Source of the DNA: an uncultured Collinsella sp.
GTDB taxonomy: Bacteria; Actinomycetota; Coriobacteriia; Coriobacteriales; Coriobacteriaceae
Assembly (NCBI GenBank): GCA_958427895.1
Contig: CAUADW010000001.1
Coordinates: forward strand, 70,353 to 134,352
Length of the DNA stretch: 64,000 bases
Direction of reading: 5' to 3'
Below, piece by piece: positions 62,452-64,000 of this stretch (position 1 is the first letter of the stretch; each line of letters begins with the position of its first letter). Made by a program: the position numbers and the translations under genes. The notes under the pieces were generated by a model. It worked only from the letters and a program-made list of their open reading frames with translations, had not been told where the DNA came from and searched no databases.

Positions 62452-64000
62452 ATGAAACGACCCCTTTATTACCTGCTGTGCGCGATCGCGTGCACGTCCA
62501 TGGTCAGCGCGACGATGCCCACGGCAACCATCGCGGAAGCCATGCAGCCTCGGTCATCAGCCGATCAGCAGGCGCAAGCCGACGCCACGAGCAGCGGCAC
62601 AGGCAAGGCAGAAGACGGCACCAACACAAATGCGACAGCAGATTCCGCAGAGGACAGCACCGCAACATCTACCGGCACCAGCCAGACCGACCCCGCGGAC
62701 GCCAACACCGCAGACGCCGCCACGCCCGGCACCACCGCCCCATCCCTCCGAGCCCAAACCACTCCCACGCCCGAGGCGATCTACGCCACGTCACAAACCG
62801 GCTACGCCCACTCCGCCATGGCAACCCAAAACGGCGTCACCTTCACCGTCTCGTGGAACGACGCCCCCGCGGGCACCGCGACGACCTTCCACGTAAACCA
62901 GGCCAACGGCTCGTCCCAGGCCAAGGCGCGCATGGACGTGCCCACCTATTGGGACGGCGGCAGCCAGGAAAGCGTCTGCGACCCGTCGCGCCCGGCATGG
63001 TCCAGCTACTACAGCCTGGGCACCACGGGCCACGACTTTATCTTTGACTTCACTGCGTCGGGCACATATCGCATCTACTTCTACTTTATGGACAACGACA
63101 GAAACGACCCCCAAAACGACAAGGGGATCTACTACCTGCGCACCACGGCGGAGGTAACCGTAAACGATGCCGCCCGCCCGAGCGTCACGCAGATCGTCAA
63201 TAACGCCGTGGACCTGTGCAGGCAGGAGACAAACGGCTCGGAATACGACATGGCGCTGTGGCTCCACGACTGGACGCTCGACCAGCTGGAGTACGACCAC
63301 AGCCTCAACTGGTGCTCGGCCGAAAGCGGCCTCACGCGCCACCAGGGCACCTGCGAGAGCTACCAGCGCATCTACTCCAAGCTCCTTGACGCCGCGGGCA
63401 TCGCCAACGGCCGCATCACCGGCAACGGCCACACCTGGAACGCCGTAAAAATCGACGGCAAATGGTGCCAGATGGACCTAACCTGGGACGACACCAGCGA
63501 CAACTGGTACGGAGACCTGGACCAGCGCCATCTGTACTTTGGCCTGACCGACGAGCTCATGGCAATCGCTCACTCCGACCACACGGCAAACTACCAGAAG
63601 GACGGCTACGCCTACCGCTCGACCGACCTGTCCAACAATTACTTTGTGCGAAACGGCAAGGCTGGTGAATGGGCAGAAAAGTATGCCGACCGAATTCAGC
63701 AGCACCTGGATGCCAAGGAAGAGAGCTTTTCCATCGATGCCGACAACCAGTCCTTCCCGCCGAGCATCTCGGGGATTCAGAACGGAATTGTTGCGTATGC
63801 GATAAGTGTGAAGGAATGGAAGACTGGTAGCGCCAAAGTTGAACTAACGGCGAAATCTAACGTCTCAAAAGAATCAAACAACAAATGGAGCGCTAAGTAC
63901 GACCTGAATGCTGAATACAAAACAACAGCATTGGGAAGGGTGTTTGACGACGGCCCCTACCGCCTCGCGACCGCCCTCGACGACCGGATGGCCGTGTCGG
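62452..64000 (+). CDS. Secreted transglutaminase-like surface protein (partial, 3' end outside window)
   Basis: At least 516 residues are visible. A signal peptide (MKRPLYYLLCAIAC..., cleavage likely near residue 30) is followed by a Thr/Ala/Asp/Ser-rich linker to about residue 105, then a beta domain (about 115-235) and a transglutaminase-like domain (about 240-380). The latter has the catalytic triad segments GTCESYQRIYSKLLDAAGI (Cys), NGHTWNAVKI (His) and MDLTWDD (Asp). Such proteins in gut actinobacteria are exported to the cell wall; enzyme function may be protein cross-linking or peptide cleavage. GAGAGG precedes the ATG. The last 250 bp are noticeably AT-richer. Confidence 0.85.
   Translation, partial: MKRPLYYLLCAIACTSMVSATMPTATIAEAMQPRSSADQQAQADATSSGTGKAEDGTNTNATADSAEDSTATSTGTSQTDPADANTADAATPGTTAPSLRAQTTPTPEAIYATSQTGYAHSAMATQNGVTFTVSWNDAPAGTATTFHVNQANGSSQAKARMDVPTYWDGGSQESVCDPSRPAWSSYYSLGTTGHDFIFDFTASGTYRIYFYFMDNDRNDPQNDKGIYYLRTTAEVTVNDAARPSVTQIVNNAVDLCRQETNGSEYDMALWLHDWTLDQLEYDHSLNWCSAESGLTRHQGTCESYQRIYSKLLDAAGIANGRITGNGHTWNAVKIDGKWCQMDLTWDDTSDNWYGDLDQRHLYFGLTDELMAIAHSDHTANYQKDGYAYRSTDLSNNYFVRNGKAGEWAEKYADRIQQHLDAKEESFSIDADNQSFPPSISGIQNGIVAYAISVKEWKTGSAKVELTAKSNVSKESNNKWSAKYDLNAEYKTTALGRVFDDGPYRLATALDDRMAVS

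Overview
The window looks like a chromosomal segment of a high-GC actinobacterium of the class Coriobacteriia, most likely Collinsella or a close relative. This rests on codon use, on the gene order smc-ftsY-ffh and rimP-nusA-infB, and on the family make-up; no database search was possible. Almost all genes lie on the minus strand.

Layout. 1-7.3 kb: the 5' part of ftsH, a CobA/CobO-type adenosyltransferase, a MATE transporter, a SpoU-type rRNA methyltransferase, folA-thyA, and a DUF134-NifX fusion regulator behind a paired palindromic operator. 7.3-22.3 kb: a 14-gene head-to-tail minus-strand block, in transcription order asp23-like, fakA-like, recG, rsmD, coaD, a coiled-coil gene, yceD (DUF177), rpmF, plsX, acpP, rnc, smc, ftsY, ffh. 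Many junctions overlap (ATGA, TAATG), so lipid, ribosome, chromosome and secretion functions are probably transcribed together. 22.4-22.6 kb: two identical tRNA-Asn genes. 22.8-34.4 kb: the primary sigma factor gene, dnaG, ribF, truB, a DHH phosphoesterase, rbfA, infB, nusA and rimP; the rimP-nusA-infB promoter is followed by a leader terminator. 34.7-40.3 kb: a small lipoprotein, leuS, guaB and a ModE-like regulator. 40.4-45.7 kb: a degenerate Cys/Met-metabolism PLP-fold gene, then a sucrose locus (scrB, scrA, scrR) with three LacI-type operators.

45.9-57.0 kb holds the most interesting core locus: an eight-gene overlapping operon for a Gram-positive-type Pel exopolysaccharide. It contains an SDR-GAF-degenerate-GGDEF PelD with a c-di-GMP I-site, PelE, a PelA-type deacetylase, PelF and PelG, coupled to a CotH-like lipoprotein, a VTC-domain (polyphosphate polymerase-type) protein and a DUF4956 membrane protein. 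This suggests that polysaccharide export is tied to phosphate or polyphosphate chemistry at the cell surface.

57.1-62.3 kb is a visibly AT-richer accessory island. It carries an XRE regulator with a shortened HigB-like partner, about 750 bp without a convincing gene but with inverted repeats, a SIR2-domain protein typical of anti-phage NADases, and a five-TM protein whose soluble part resembles a lysozyme/transglycosylase fold. The SIR2 plus membrane-protein pair is a candidate defence locus. The right edge enters a secreted transglutaminase-like cell-surface protein that runs out of the window.

Three long (20-23 bp arm) near-perfect intergenic palindromes of different sequence but the same build punctuate the core genome. 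No rRNA, CRISPR array, complete insertion sequence or recognisable riboswitch was seen.
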